DNA from: Paenibacillus sp. USDA918EY
Lineage (GTDB): Bacteria; Bacillota; Bacilli; Paenibacillales; Paenibacillaceae
Direction: 5' to 3'
DNA length: 64,000 nucleotides
Assembly: GCF_009870825.1 (NCBI RefSeq)
Contig: NZ_WTWY01000001.1
Coordinates: forward strand, 496,001 to 560,000
The position numbers and the translations under genes are program-made. Shown here in pieces: positions 44,972 through 53,538 of the stretch. Position 1 is the first letter of the stretch; each line of letters begins with the position of its first letter. A model generated the notes under the pieces. The model was not told where the DNA came from and did not search any database. It saw only the letters and a program-made list of their open reading frames with translations.

Positions 44972-46720
44972 TTAATCGAATATACCGAGCTTTTTCATTT
45001 TGTTGTACAGCGTTGCCCGCGAAAGGCCAAGTCGTTTGGCGGCAGCCTGCTTGTTTCCGTTTTCCATTTTCAGTGCATACAGGATGAGTTGCTTTTCATG
45101 CGCTACGAGCTCTTCCTGCAATGAGTGAAACGCACCCGCAGTTGGTTCAGCCCGCGGCAGATCCTTGCCGTTTCTGTTCGACAGGATCGATAATGGTAAA
45201 TAACCCCTTTCTATCGTGCCATCAGATGAAAACACGACTAATCGCTCAATCGTATTCCGCAACTCGCGGATATTGCCCGGCCAGTGATAATGGAGCAAAT
45301 CCAGGAGAACTTCCTGCGGAATGTCTTGGATCAATCGGTTATAGCTTAAGGCAAACTCGTTAAGGAAAAAATGGGTCAGTTCGATAATGTCCTCTCTTCT
45401 TTCCCGAAGGGGAGGGACAACTAATGTAACCACATTCAACCGATAATACAAGTCTTCACGGAAGACCCCTTTCTTGACCTGCTCTTCCAAATCGCGGTTG
45501 GTAGCTGCCATAATCCGGAAGTCGGCATCTAATTGCTTGGTTCCGCCTACCGCATAAAACTTTTTTTCCTGAAGCACACGCAGAAGCTTGACTTGCATCT
45601 CCAGAGGCATTTCACCGATTTCGTCCAAAAATAAGGTACCGCCTGCGGCAAGCTGGATTTTTCCCTTTTTGCCATTAAGATCAGCCCCGGAAAATGCTCC
45701 CTTTTCATAACCGAAAAGTTCGCTTTCAAACAGAGATGGCGGAATAGCGCCGCAATTGATGGCTATGAAAGGAGCGTCAGGTTTTTCCCGAATATCGTGA
45801 ATGGCCTTAGCAAAAAGTTCTTTGCCTACTCCGCTTTCACCGAGAATAAGCACGGTCGCCTTGGTTGATCCGATTTTTTTGCACATATCGACTGTGCGCT
45901 TAATGGCTTTGCTTGTTCCTTTGATCCTGCTGAACGGATCGGACGAGGGATTCAAGTGAGCCATTTGCTGCTGAAGCTGATGAACCTTGGATGTTGCGTT
46001 AAACAATTCTTGATTCAATCTGACCTCGCTGGTGATGTTGGTTTCCGCAACGACGGAACCGATAATTTTCCCATTGAGCCGAATCGGATTCGAATTGATC
46101 AGAACATATATGTCTGGCCGCGGCTGGTGCAGTTTTTGGTAGACGCCTTCTCCGGTCTTGTGCGTCTTTAAGATTTGCAGCATATCGACGGGGAAAAATT
46201 CAGGCATCGGTTTACCTAAGATATCCTTCGCCTTAATTGAAAAAATCCGTTCGGCTCCTGGTGTCCATACGACTGTATTTTCCTGATCATCGATCATGGA
46301 AACAGAGGCATCCATCGTTTCGATCATGGCTTCGAAATAAGCTTCCAAGTATTGGTGTGACTGATAACAAGCGGCAAGCGCGTCCGCGGCGGTAACATAA
46401 CCGACAGGTTGGCCTGTCAATTCGGTCACCATGATGTAATCGCTTTCTTGAAAGAGCGGAATGATGTCATTCATCGTCGCTTCTTTGCTCACCGATCTTG
46501 CAGTTTGCCAAGGGATGCTATCGAGGTCCATTCCGTTCGACCCATCACTTTCTGGATCAACATAAAGCTGATTTCCATCCCTAAAAAATAGAATCATGTC
46601 CCGGTCCGATTGCACGGAAGATAAATATCGCTCCAAATGCTGACTGGTATCGTCATTATTTTCAATGAAACAATAATTGGTTCGGATAAGTTCGGTGACG
46701 GCAGGAGTTTTGTGCTTCAT
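44972..46720 (-). CDS. Sigma-54 enhancer-binding activator (CBS-PAS-AAA+-Fis)
   Basis: A 582-residue activator. The N-terminal 110 residues have a CBS-like pattern (MNDIIPLFQESDYIMVTELT then GQPVGYVTAADALAAC). A PAS domain follows at about 130-240 (MDASVSMIDDQENTVVWTPG). The AAA+ domain has Walker A GESGVGKE, the sigma-54 contact loop GAFSGA (GAFTGA is usual), Walker B GGTLFLDEIGE and arginine finger region FREDLYYRLNV. The C-terminal Fis-type helix-turn-helix is KQAAAKRLGLSRATLYNKMK. It should activate P1-P7 in response to a small ligand, perhaps proline or hydroxyproline. Expression itself appears sigma-A dependent. Confidence 0.93.
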   Translation of the reverse strand: MKHKTPAVTELIRTNYCFIENNDDTSQHLERYLSSVQSDRDMILFFRDGNQLYVDPESDGSNGMDLDSIPWQTARSVSKEATMNDIIPLFQESDYIMVTELTGQPVGYVTAADALAACYQSHQYLEAYFEAMIETMDASVSMIDDQENTVVWTPGAERIFSIKAKDILGKPMPEFFPVDMLQILKTHKTGEGVYQKLHQPRPDIYVLINSNPIRLNGKIIGSVVAETNITSEVRLNQELFNATSKVHQLQQQMAHLNPSSDPFSRIKGTSKAIKRTVDMCKKIGSTKATVLILGESGVGKELFAKAIHDIREKPDAPFIAINCGAIPPSLFESELFGYEKGAFSGADLNGKKGKIQLAAGGTLFLDEIGEMPLEMQVKLLRVLQEKKFYAVGGTKQLDADFRIMAATNRDLEEQVKKGVFREDLYYRLNVVTLVVPPLRERREDIIELTHFFLNEFALSYNRLIQDIPQEVLLDLLHYHWPGNIRELRNTIERLVVFSSDGTIERGYLPLSILSNRNGKDLPRAEPTAGAFHSLQEELVAHEKQLILYALKMENGNKQAAAKRLGLSRATLYNKMKKLGIFD

Positions 46721-46760
46721 TGGGCTTACCTCGCTTTATATGGGTTAACATGTTGGTTAA

Positions 46761-46788
46761 ATTATACACGCCGTCCTATAACTTGTAA
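46761..46788 (-). promoter_or_regulatory. Candidate sigma-A promoter of the activator gene
   Basis: On the minus strand TTACAA (46783-46788) and TATAAT (46761-46766) with a 16-bp spacer. A GGTTAACATGTTGGTTAA stretch at 46743-46760 just downstream could be an operator. Confidence 0.5.
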
Positions 46789-46829
46789 ATTTGCGATCCT
46801 TCTTTAAACATCAGGCCAGGCCTCGGGTT

Positions 46830-46845
46830 TGGCATTAAAATTGCT
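46830..46845 (+). promoter_or_regulatory. Sigma-54 promoter P7 (HcnC-like/racemase operon)
   Basis: TGGCATTAAAATTGCT, GG-N10-GC; the -12 C lies 52 bp from ATG 46896. Confidence 0.8.
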
Positions 46846-46895
46846 ATTTCAACATGAGTTTGAAGTTGATCATCCTACATGAAAGGAACGTGGCT

Positions 46896-48086
46896 ATGGG
46901 TGTGAACCATACCGAGGTCGTCATCATAGGTGGCGGGATTATCGGTGCAGCTATTGCATACTTTTTGGGCAGGGAGGGGGTGAACGTCATTGTGCTTGAA
47001 AAAGGAGAACTCGCCAGCGGAACCTCATCGCGATGCGACGGCAATATACTCGCTATTGACAAAGACCCTGGATTTGACAGCCAAATGTCGCTTACCAGCC
47101 AACGCATTATCGATGAACTAAGCCGGGAGCTCAGCAGTCCGTTCGAGTACAGATTGCCCGGCAGCATCCTCGTCTGTGAATCGGATGAGGAAATGGAGGC
47201 GGCTCAGTTATGGGTAAACAGGCAGAAGGCGCTGGGGCTTTCATTCCGGATGCTGGATCGTGGGGATATACGGCAGGAATCGCCGTACCTTGCGGACGAC
47301 CTTCCTGGAGGATTAGAGTGTGGAACGGACTCCACCGTTAACCCGTACCTGCTTACCTTTGCCCTATTTGACGATGCGCAAAAGAAATATGGGGTTCGTG
47401 TCTGTTTAAATACCGAGGTTAAGTCGATCTTGAGAAATCCATTGACGGCAGAATTCAAGATTTGCACAACGCAGGGTGATTTTTCGGCCCGAAAAATCGT
47501 GAACGCAGCGGGGGTGTGGGCACCAGTTATCGGCCGAATGGTTGGCTTGGACATCCCGATCGTACCCCGTAAAGGACATTTGATTGTAGCTTCCCGCCAA
47601 GTGCCCGTCGGTATGCGCAAAGTGATGGAGTTCGGCTATTTGATCTCTAAGTTCGGTGGTGAGCGTAAAGTCGATCCATTAACGGAGAAATACGGCGTAG
47701 CTCTCGTATTTGAGCCCACGGAGAGCCAAAATTTCCTGATCGGCAGCAGCAGGGAGTTTGTCGGTTTTGACACGACGGTCAATATGGAAGCGATTCGTAC
47801 GATGGCGAGAAGAGCGCTCCGCTTTTATCCAAAAATCGGCGATTTCCAGATCATCCGTACCTATACAGGGCTCAGGCCATGGACGCAGGATCATTTACCG
47901 ATCGTGTCGGCAGTCGATGAGGTTCCCGGATTTTATATTGCTGCAGGTCATGAAGGAGACGGCATCAGTTTAGCTGCGGTAACGGGCAAATTGATGACCC
48001 AAATTTTAACGGAACAGTCGAATACGGTTATTCCAACCGAGCCATTAAGATTCGAGAGATTTCGGAAGAAGGTGAATCACGCATGA
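46896..48086 (+). CDS. FAD-dependent D-amino-acid oxidase family subunit, HcnC-like (D-hydroxyproline dehydrogenase beta)
   Basis: About 396 residues of the DAO family: VVIIGGGIIGAAIAYFLGRE, LEKGELASGTSSRCDGNI, KIVNAAGVWAPVIG and YTGLRPWTQDHLPIVS, ending GFYIAAGHEGDGISLAA. It matches the HcnC/OoxB-type catalytic subunit of opine and D-hydroxyproline dehydrogenases and probably assembles with the HcnA, HcnB and BFD subunits encoded at 29588-31394. ATG 46896 is preferred over the frame start at 46854 (site AAAGGAACG). It forms an operon with the two racemase-family genes: the next start overlaps its stop by 4 bases. Confidence 0.88.
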   Translation: MGVNHTEVVIIGGGIIGAAIAYFLGREGVNVIVLEKGELASGTSSRCDGNILAIDKDPGFDSQMSLTSQRIIDELSRELSSPFEYRLPGSILVCESDEEMEAAQLWVNRQKALGLSFRMLDRGDIRQESPYLADDLPGGLECGTDSTVNPYLLTFALFDDAQKKYGVRVCLNTEVKSILRNPLTAEFKICTTQGDFSARKIVNAAGVWAPVIGRMVGLDIPIVPRKGHLIVASRQVPVGMRKVMEFGYLISKFGGERKVDPLTEKYGVALVFEPTESQNFLIGSSREFVGFDTTVNMEAIRTMARRALRFYPKIGDFQIIRTYTGLRPWTQDHLPIVSAVDEVPGFYIAAGHEGDGISLAAVTGKLMTQILTEQSNTVIPTEPLRFERFRKKVNHA

Positions 48087-49108
48087 AAAGCAGGAAAGTG
48101 TTTATGACCGTAGATTCGCATACCGGAGGAAATCCGACAAGAACCATTATCAGCGGCATTCCCAAGCTGTCTGGAGCAACGATGTCGGAAAAAATGCTTC
48201 ATATGAAAACCGAACACGATTGGATTCGAAAAATATTGATGTACGAGCCAAGAGGACACGGCGTAATGTCGGGCGCAGTACTCGTGGAGCCTTGTCGGCC
48301 GGATGCGGATATAGGGGTCATCTATATCGAAACTGGCGGCTATTTGCCGATGTGCGGACACGACACCATTGGTGTATGCACGGCGATGGTTGAAACCGGC
48401 ATGATTACCGTTACTGAACCAATAACGTATGTGAAACTCGACACCCCAGCCGGACTGGTAGAAGCGGAACTTTCGGTGCAGGATGGAAAAGTGCTGAAAG
48501 TGGCTTTTCAGAATGTCCCTGCTTTTTTATACAAACGACTGAATGTGGAAGTGGAAGGAGTAGGGGGCGTTGATTGCGATATCGCCTACGGTGGCAATTT
48601 TTATGCGATAACGGATGCCAGAAAATTGGGCATCGAGTTGGTTCCATCCAATGCGGACGCTATCGTGGCCAAAGCGGTGAGCATACGCAAAGCAATCAAT
48701 CAATCGATCGAGGTCATGCATCCCGAAGCGCAGTACATGAAAGGAGTAACGCATGTTGAATTTTATTCAGACCCGTCGCACCCGGAAGCGGACGTAAAAA
48801 ATACCGTCATTGTCCCGCCTGGCGGCATTGATAGATCTCCCTGCGGTACGGGAACTTCAGCGAAACTTGCCGTTTTGTTTGCGAACGGGGAAATAGGCAT
48901 CAATGAAGAGTTCGTTCATGAAAGCATCGTCGGCTCGCTCTTCCGGGCTCGTATCGTGAGCACAACGCAAGTCGGCCCTTTTCCTGCAGTGACGACGAAG
49001 ATTGAAGGCTCCGCCTGGCTGATGGGAATGCACACATTTTTTGTGCATGAGGACGACGAACATCCGGAAGGATTTTTATTAATTCCGCCAGCGGAAGACC
49101 ATGGGTAA
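48083..49108 (+). CDS. 4-hydroxyproline 2-epimerase (proline racemase family)
   Basis: A 341-residue PLP-independent racemase/epimerase with both catalytic Cys: PMCGHDTIGVCTAMVETG and [24 protein letters not shown]-like N-terminus (VDSHTGGNPTRTIISGIP) and ESIVGSLFRARIV are typical of trans-4-hydroxy-L-proline 2-epimerase, which makes cis-4-hydroxy-D-proline for the adjacent dehydrogenase. Proline racemase is the alternative; a Cys-Cys pair fits both. The start overlaps the upstream gene by 4 bases. Confidence 0.88.
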   Translation: MKSRKVFMTVDSHTGGNPTRTIISGIPKLSGATMSEKMLHMKTEHDWIRKILMYEPRGHGVMSGAVLVEPCRPDADIGVIYIETGGYLPMCGHDTIGVCTAMVETGMITVTEPITYVKLDTPAGLVEAELSVQDGKVLKVAFQNVPAFLYKRLNVEVEGVGGVDCDIAYGGNFYAITDARKLGIELVPSNADAIVAKAVSIRKAINQSIEVMHPEAQYMKGVTHVEFYSDPSHPEADVKNTVIVPPGGIDRSPCGTGTSAKLAVLFANGEIGINEEFVHESIVGSLFRARIVSTTQVGPFPAVTTKIEGSAWLMGMHTFFVHEDDEHPEGFLLIPPAEDHG

Positions 49109-49132
49109 TCAAATCATAGGAGGTCATCGAAA

Positions 49133-50137
49133 ATGGAACTGAAACAGTACTATACAACGATTGACGCGCATACTGGCGGAGAACCACTGCGCATTATTAC
49201 GGGAGGCATTCCACCATTAAAAGGCGATACTATTCTTGCCAGAAGAGCGTATTTCCGGGAACATTACGATTACATTCGCAAAGTGCTCATGTATGAACCG
49301 AGAGGACATCATGGAATGTATGGTTGCGTCGTTACTCCGCCGGTGAGTCATGACGCCGATTTTGGCGTATTGTTCATGCATAACGAAGGCTTCAGCACGA
49401 TGTGCGGCCATGGCATTATTGCCGTTGTGACGGCAGCTCTCGAATTGGGGCTTCTCCCGGAAACCGCAGAACGCTCTCAAATTGTCATCGACAGCCCTGC
49501 CGGCAAAGTGATTGCGCATGCAGATCACGAAGGAACGGAAGTGAAGTCGGTATCGTTCCAAAACGTTCCTTCTTTCGTGTTCGCTCAGAATTATCCAATT
49601 ATAATTGCGGGCAAATCCTTTACGGTTGATATTGCCTTTGGAGGCGCCTTCTATGCGATTGTCAAAGCGGAAGACATTGGGACATCGGTCGATATTGCCG
49701 AACTTCCGAACCTTCAACATTGGGGCTCTGTGATTAAAGCATACATTGAAAGCACGCTTACAGTAAGGCATCCATTGGAACCGGAACTGCAGGGCATTTA
49801 CGGCGTCATCGTCTCCGATTCGCCACGTAAGGATGGTTCGCATTTGCGTAATGTGACGATTTTTGCGGATGCACAAATCGACCGGTCCCCCTGCGGAACG
49901 GGTACCTGCGCACGAATGGCGGCATTGTATGCCCGTGGGGAGCTCGACATCGGCGATGATTTTGTCCATGAAAGCATCGTGAATAGCCAATTCACCGGAC
50001 GAATCCTAGAGAAGACGTATGTGGCCGATAAGGAAGCCGTTATTCCCGAAATTAAAGGAAGAGCTTTCATCACGGGCACACACCAATTTATTGTGGATCC
50101 TGCTGATCCGCTCGGAGAAGGATTTCTTTTAGGGTGA
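49133..50137 (+). CDS. Second proline racemase family protein
   Basis: A 334-residue paralogue of the previous gene. It has [38 protein letters not shown] and [16 protein letters not shown]. The [15 protein letters not shown] section resembles trans-3-hydroxy-L-proline dehydratases, but the second active-site residue is Cys, not the Thr usual for the dehydratase, so epimerase or racemase chemistry is possible. Processing of 3-hydroxyproline (minor in collagen) with the OCD-family reductase at 43954 would fit. Site AGGAGG precedes ATG 49133; terminator at 50275. Confidence 0.8.
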   Translation: MELKQYYTTIDAHTGGEPLRIITGGIPPLKGDTILARRAYFREHYDYIRKVLMYEPRGHHGMYGCVVTPPVSHDADFGVLFMHNEGFSTMCGHGIIAVVTAALELGLLPETAERSQIVIDSPAGKVIAHADHEGTEVKSVSFQNVPSFVFAQNYPIIIAGKSFTVDIAFGGAFYAIVKAEDIGTSVDIAELPNLQHWGSVIKAYIESTLTVRHPLEPELQGIYGVIVSDSPRKDGSHLRNVTIFADAQIDRSPCGTGTCARMAALYARGELDIGDDFVHESIVNSQFTGRILEKTYVADKEAVIPEIKGRAFITGTHQFIVDPADPLGEGFLLG

Positions 50138-50274
50138 AAAGCATAATAGTAGATGCAGGGCATTTTTGATTGAGACCTAAAAGATTTCGGTCATAATCCC
50201 CCTGTACTCAAACGAATTACTCTACATTGCGACTAAACCGGTACAAGGACGGGGAACTGAAACAACATACCAAC

Positions 50275-50318
50275 AGAAAGAGCGCCTCCGCCTGCCGGCA
50301 AAGACGCTCTTTCTATTA
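50275..50318 (+). terminator. Terminator of the racemase operon
   Basis: AGAAAGAGCG (50275-50284) pairs with CGCTCTTTCT (50305-50314), then AT-rich sequence. Confidence 0.75.
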
Positions 50319-50331
50319 TTTATAAGATGTA

Positions 50332-50435
50332 TTAATGCAGTATAAAACCTTCCTCTTCTTTCTTAGCACTTGGCAGGAAAGGCAGTCTCGGTTTCGTTTT
50401 CAGTAAGGTTTCCATCAACGTGTTATCAAAATTAT
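50332..50435 (-). pseudogene. Possible C-terminal tail of a lost gene
   Basis: On the minus strand HNFDNTLMETLLKTKPRLPF then LPSAKKEEEGFILH and TAA. No upstream continuation and no recognisable family; it could be chance. Confidence 0.25.
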
Positions 50436-50559
50436 GCCTTACTGTACAGCTGCGGTCAAAAATCATGATTGCCTCATCTCCCAGAGTACATGCTGGCCAC
50501 TGGGGCAGGGAAGGGGTGTTGGGGTTGCCATAACGTGTAAAATTTACCCAGGCATATTA

Positions 50560-50976
50560 AAAGGTTGTTATTATGCTGATTTTGATGACAAAATTAATTA
50601 CAGCGGACACATTCTGGAGCATAAAGGGCGCTTGGATACGATTCCCGGTATCGGCCGTGAAATGCTGAGCAAATCTTGGCGGAAATCGGCACCGACGCGA
50701 AGAATCGATTCCCATCTGTGTTCATGGGCAGGGATGTCTCCAGGTAACCATGAATGTGCCGGAAAACGAAAGTCCGGCCGAACACGAAAAGGCAACAAAA
50801 AACGGCGTTATGCTCTTGTCGAGGCAGCACGATCGGTCGTGAGAACCCCAAACACGCACCTTTCCGCACAGTATCATCGGATTGCCGCTCGGAGCGGGGC
50901 CGATCGCGCGGCGGTTGCCGTCGGTTATACCATTCTCACGACCCTTATCATTTTTTCACTGCGGGAACAAGACTAA
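50560..50976 (+). pseudogene. IS110-family transposase, C-terminal remnant
   Basis: Reads LDTIPGIGREM, then SHLCSWAGMSPGNHECAGKR, RKGNKKRRYALVEAARSVVR and DRAAVAVGYTIL, the IS110 Transposase_20 end. The segment after IPGIGREM is in the wrong frame; the +1 frame gives AEQILAEIGTDAKNRFPS, so at least two indels are present. The catalytic N-terminal DEDD domain is missing. The open frame from 50434 includes unrelated sequence before about 50560. Confidence 0.75.
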
Positions 50977-51043
50977 GTTGAACTGGGAAGCCGATTTTTC
51001 TGGAATGAATACGTAACCCGCCTTGTCAGACTCAAATCTCTCT

Positions 51044-51922
51044 CTAATACATGTTCTGATCCTGCAATCGAATCAGCACTTTGCCAAAACGTCCTTCCTC
51101 CCGAATGACGATTTTGCCGGACGGATAGGCTTGCTCTAGATAGTCGGCAATGATATTCCGATTCCGCTCGTCAACAGGCAGACGGTGATGGCCAAGCCAA
51201 GTCATTGCTTCCTGCAACGCCGCTTCTTTGGAGACTTCCGTCGTTTTCCCTTCGCGCGTGATCAACGATTCGTATGCATAACCTTTAAGATACAGCAGAT
51301 GCAATAAATATCCCATTTCTGTAAGTTTGGATTGGTAGGGTTGACCGGTGACGAGCGGCCAAACCTCCTTCACCAGGCTGTGCTCCGTATGAAGTACCGG
51401 CATGCTGATATAACAGAACTTTCGAGCGCACTGGAGCACCTTCTCCACGCTCTCCCAATTGTGCACGACCGGGCTCATCGAGACAAAGACGAGATCGAAG
51501 GCCTGGTTCCAGCCCTTGGCCGCTACGTCAATATCTTCAAACGGTACGGGTACGATCTTCACCTGATCTTCGGCGAAATTCGAGATGTTTTCTTCCAGCA
51601 ATTCGATCAGCGGCGGAGAAGTTTCTACAGCGGTTACGCGGGCCCCTCGCTCCGCGAACGGAACCGTGAACACGCCCGATGCGGCGCCGATATCCAAAAT
51701 GGAGCTGTTTTCGAATTGAACGCCTTGTCCTTCAAGCCAGTTCATGATTCGTTTGGTTCGTTTTTTTCCCTCTTCGCTAAACGATTGTTCGTTGAAGGTC
51801 GCGGCCTTATGATCAAAAGATCGGGTAGGATCGATTCCATTCCTTTTCATCCTGTCGATTTTCAAATCGGACTCGTCTTTCCACGCTTTTTCCCATAGGG
51901 CTGCATTAAAAAAATCGTCCAT
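51044..51922 (-). CDS. Class I SAM-dependent methyltransferase
   Basis: A 292-residue methyltransferase: motif I SILDIGAASGVFTVPFAERG, acidic end of strand 2 in VTAVETSP and a DLVFVSMSPVVHNW segment. The substrate is unknown. It is downstream of the MFS transporter gene on the same strand (48-bp gap), suggesting an operon with the Rrf2 regulator. Confidence 0.85.
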   Translation of the reverse strand: MDDFFNAALWEKAWKDESDLKIDRMKRNGIDPTRSFDHKAATFNEQSFSEEGKKRTKRIMNWLEGQGVQFENSSILDIGAASGVFTVPFAERGARVTAVETSPPLIELLEENISNFAEDQVKIVPVPFEDIDVAAKGWNQAFDLVFVSMSPVVHNWESVEKVLQCARKFCYISMPVLHTEHSLVKEVWPLVTGQPYQSKLTEMGYLLHLLYLKGYAYESLITREGKTTEVSKEAALQEAMTWLGHHRLPVDERNRNIIADYLEQAYPSGKIVIREEGRFGKVLIRLQDQNMY

Positions 51923-51970
51923 GAGTATTCCCCACGCTTTCCTTATGGTTTATGAATTCCCCAAACTGGT

Positions 51971-53404
51971 TCATCCAGCCGCCTGTTCTTGCTCCGACGA
52001 CTTCCCTTTACGGATAAAGAGACCGAGCACGAGCGCGACGAGCGCGATGATGACGCCGAACCAGAATGCGTTGTTGATGCCGGCTGCAAGCCCTTTGGCG
52101 ATTTCCGCCGGAGCCTGCGGATCGCTTGAATTGCTCAAATACTGCTTCTGCCCGCTCGACATAATACTGATGTACAGGGCCGTGCCGATTGCGCCGGACA
52201 CCTGCTGCAATGTATTTAAGATCGCTGTCCCATGCGGGTGCAGATGGCTTGGCAACTGGTTAAGTCCAGCCGTCTGTGCAGGCATCATGACTAGCGCGAT
52301 GCCAATCATCAGCGCAATGTGAACGGCCACGAGGAAGCCGGTGCTCGTCGTTTCGTCGAAGCGGGTAAATTGCCATAATGAGATGACGGAGATGGCCAAT
52401 CCCGGGATGATCAGAACGCGCGGCCCAAACTTGTCAAACAGCTTGCCGGAGACCGGGGCCATGAACCCATTGATAATCCCGCCAGGAAGAAGGATCAAAC
52501 CGGACTTGAATGCCGTTACCAGAAGTACGCCTTGCATAAACATCGGAAGCATGATGGCCGATGAGAAGAAGGTCATCATAAGCACAAGCAGCAGCACCGC
52601 GACAAGCGCAAAGGTCGGATATTGAAATGCGCGTAAATCCATGACAGGCTGCTTCAATATGAGCTGCCTCCAGATGAACAGCAACAGCGCCGCACCGCCC
52701 GCTACGATCGTCCAGATGACTTCCGGCTGCGACCAGCCGTGATCCCCGGCACTGCTGAACCCATAGACGATTCCGCCAAAGCCGATTGTCGACAATACTA
52801 TGGATAAGAAGTCCACTCGCGGCTTCGTAACTTCCCACACATTTTTCAAGACAACGGCTCCTATAATAATGGAGAGCAGCGCAAACGGCAGGACAAGGTA
52901 AAACAGCCAGCGCCATGAAAGCCCGTCAACGATTAAACCCGATATAGTCGGACCGATCGCCGGTGCGAACATGACGACAAGCCCTAACATCCCCATTGCG
53001 CCTCCACGCTTTTCCGGCGGATAAATGGTCATGATGACGTTCATGACAAGCGGCAGTAGCATGCCGGTTCCGATCGCTTGGATAATCCGCCCGACAAGCA
53101 GCACCCCGAATTCCGGCGAAACCGCCGAGGTGACCGTTCCCGCGAAGAACAGACCCATCGCCGACAGAAATATTTGCCGTGTCGTGAACCATTGCTGCAG
53201 GATTGCAGTTACAGGTACAAGCACACCAACGACGAGCATGTAGGCGGTGGAAAGCCACTGGACCGTTGCCGCAGATACGCCAAACGATTTCATCAATTCG
53301 GGAAGGGCGTTGCCCATTAGCGTCTCATTCAAAGCGGCGACGAACATGCCGATAATCAGGGCAAACATGATCGGTCCGCGCTTAATATTCGTTATCGTGC
53401 TCAT
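51971..53404 (-). CDS. MFS multidrug efflux transporter, DHA2 (EmrB/QacA) family
   Basis: A 477-residue transporter with 14 predicted helices. Motifs: ALNETLMGNALPELMKSF near TM1, WLSTAYMLVVGVLVPVTA (TM2), motif A-like LFFAGTVTSAVSPEFGVLLV and antiporter motif C APAIGPTISGLIVDGLSWRW. It probably exports toxic organic compounds by proton antiport. Transcribed after the Rrf2-type regulator gene (134-bp gap), which may control it. Confidence 0.9.
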   Translation of the reverse strand: MSTITNIKRGPIMFALIIGMFVAALNETLMGNALPELMKSFGVSAATVQWLSTAYMLVVGVLVPVTAILQQWFTTRQIFLSAMGLFFAGTVTSAVSPEFGVLLVGRIIQAIGTGMLLPLVMNVIMTIYPPEKRGGAMGMLGLVVMFAPAIGPTISGLIVDGLSWRWLFYLVLPFALLSIIIGAVVLKNVWEVTKPRVDFLSIVLSTIGFGGIVYGFSSAGDHGWSQPEVIWTIVAGGAALLLFIWRQLILKQPVMDLRAFQYPTFALVAVLLLVLMMTFFSSAIMLPMFMQGVLLVTAFKSGLILLPGGIINGFMAPVSGKLFDKFGPRVLIIPGLAISVISLWQFTRFDETTSTGFLVAVHIALMIGIALVMMPAQTAGLNQLPSHLHPHGTAILNTLQQVSGAIGTALYISIMSSGQKQYLSNSSDPQAPAEIAKGLAAGINNAFWFGVIIALVALVLGLFIRKGKSSEQEQAAG

Positions 53405-53538
53405 TTTTTCTCCTCCAACTCCCTGTATTCAGCTCATTGTGGATGACCGCAATGGTTACATCCAAAAGTTGCTTTTCCATCCTTCAAACGACCCCATGAA
53501 CGACCTATAATATCCATAATTAAAGCGCAAGAAGCGTA

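Noticed and set aside
49217..49990. A 257-codon minus-strand frame opposite the second racemase-family gene
   Set aside because: Antisense shadow with scattered His, Arg and Cys and no domain; no ribosome binding site.
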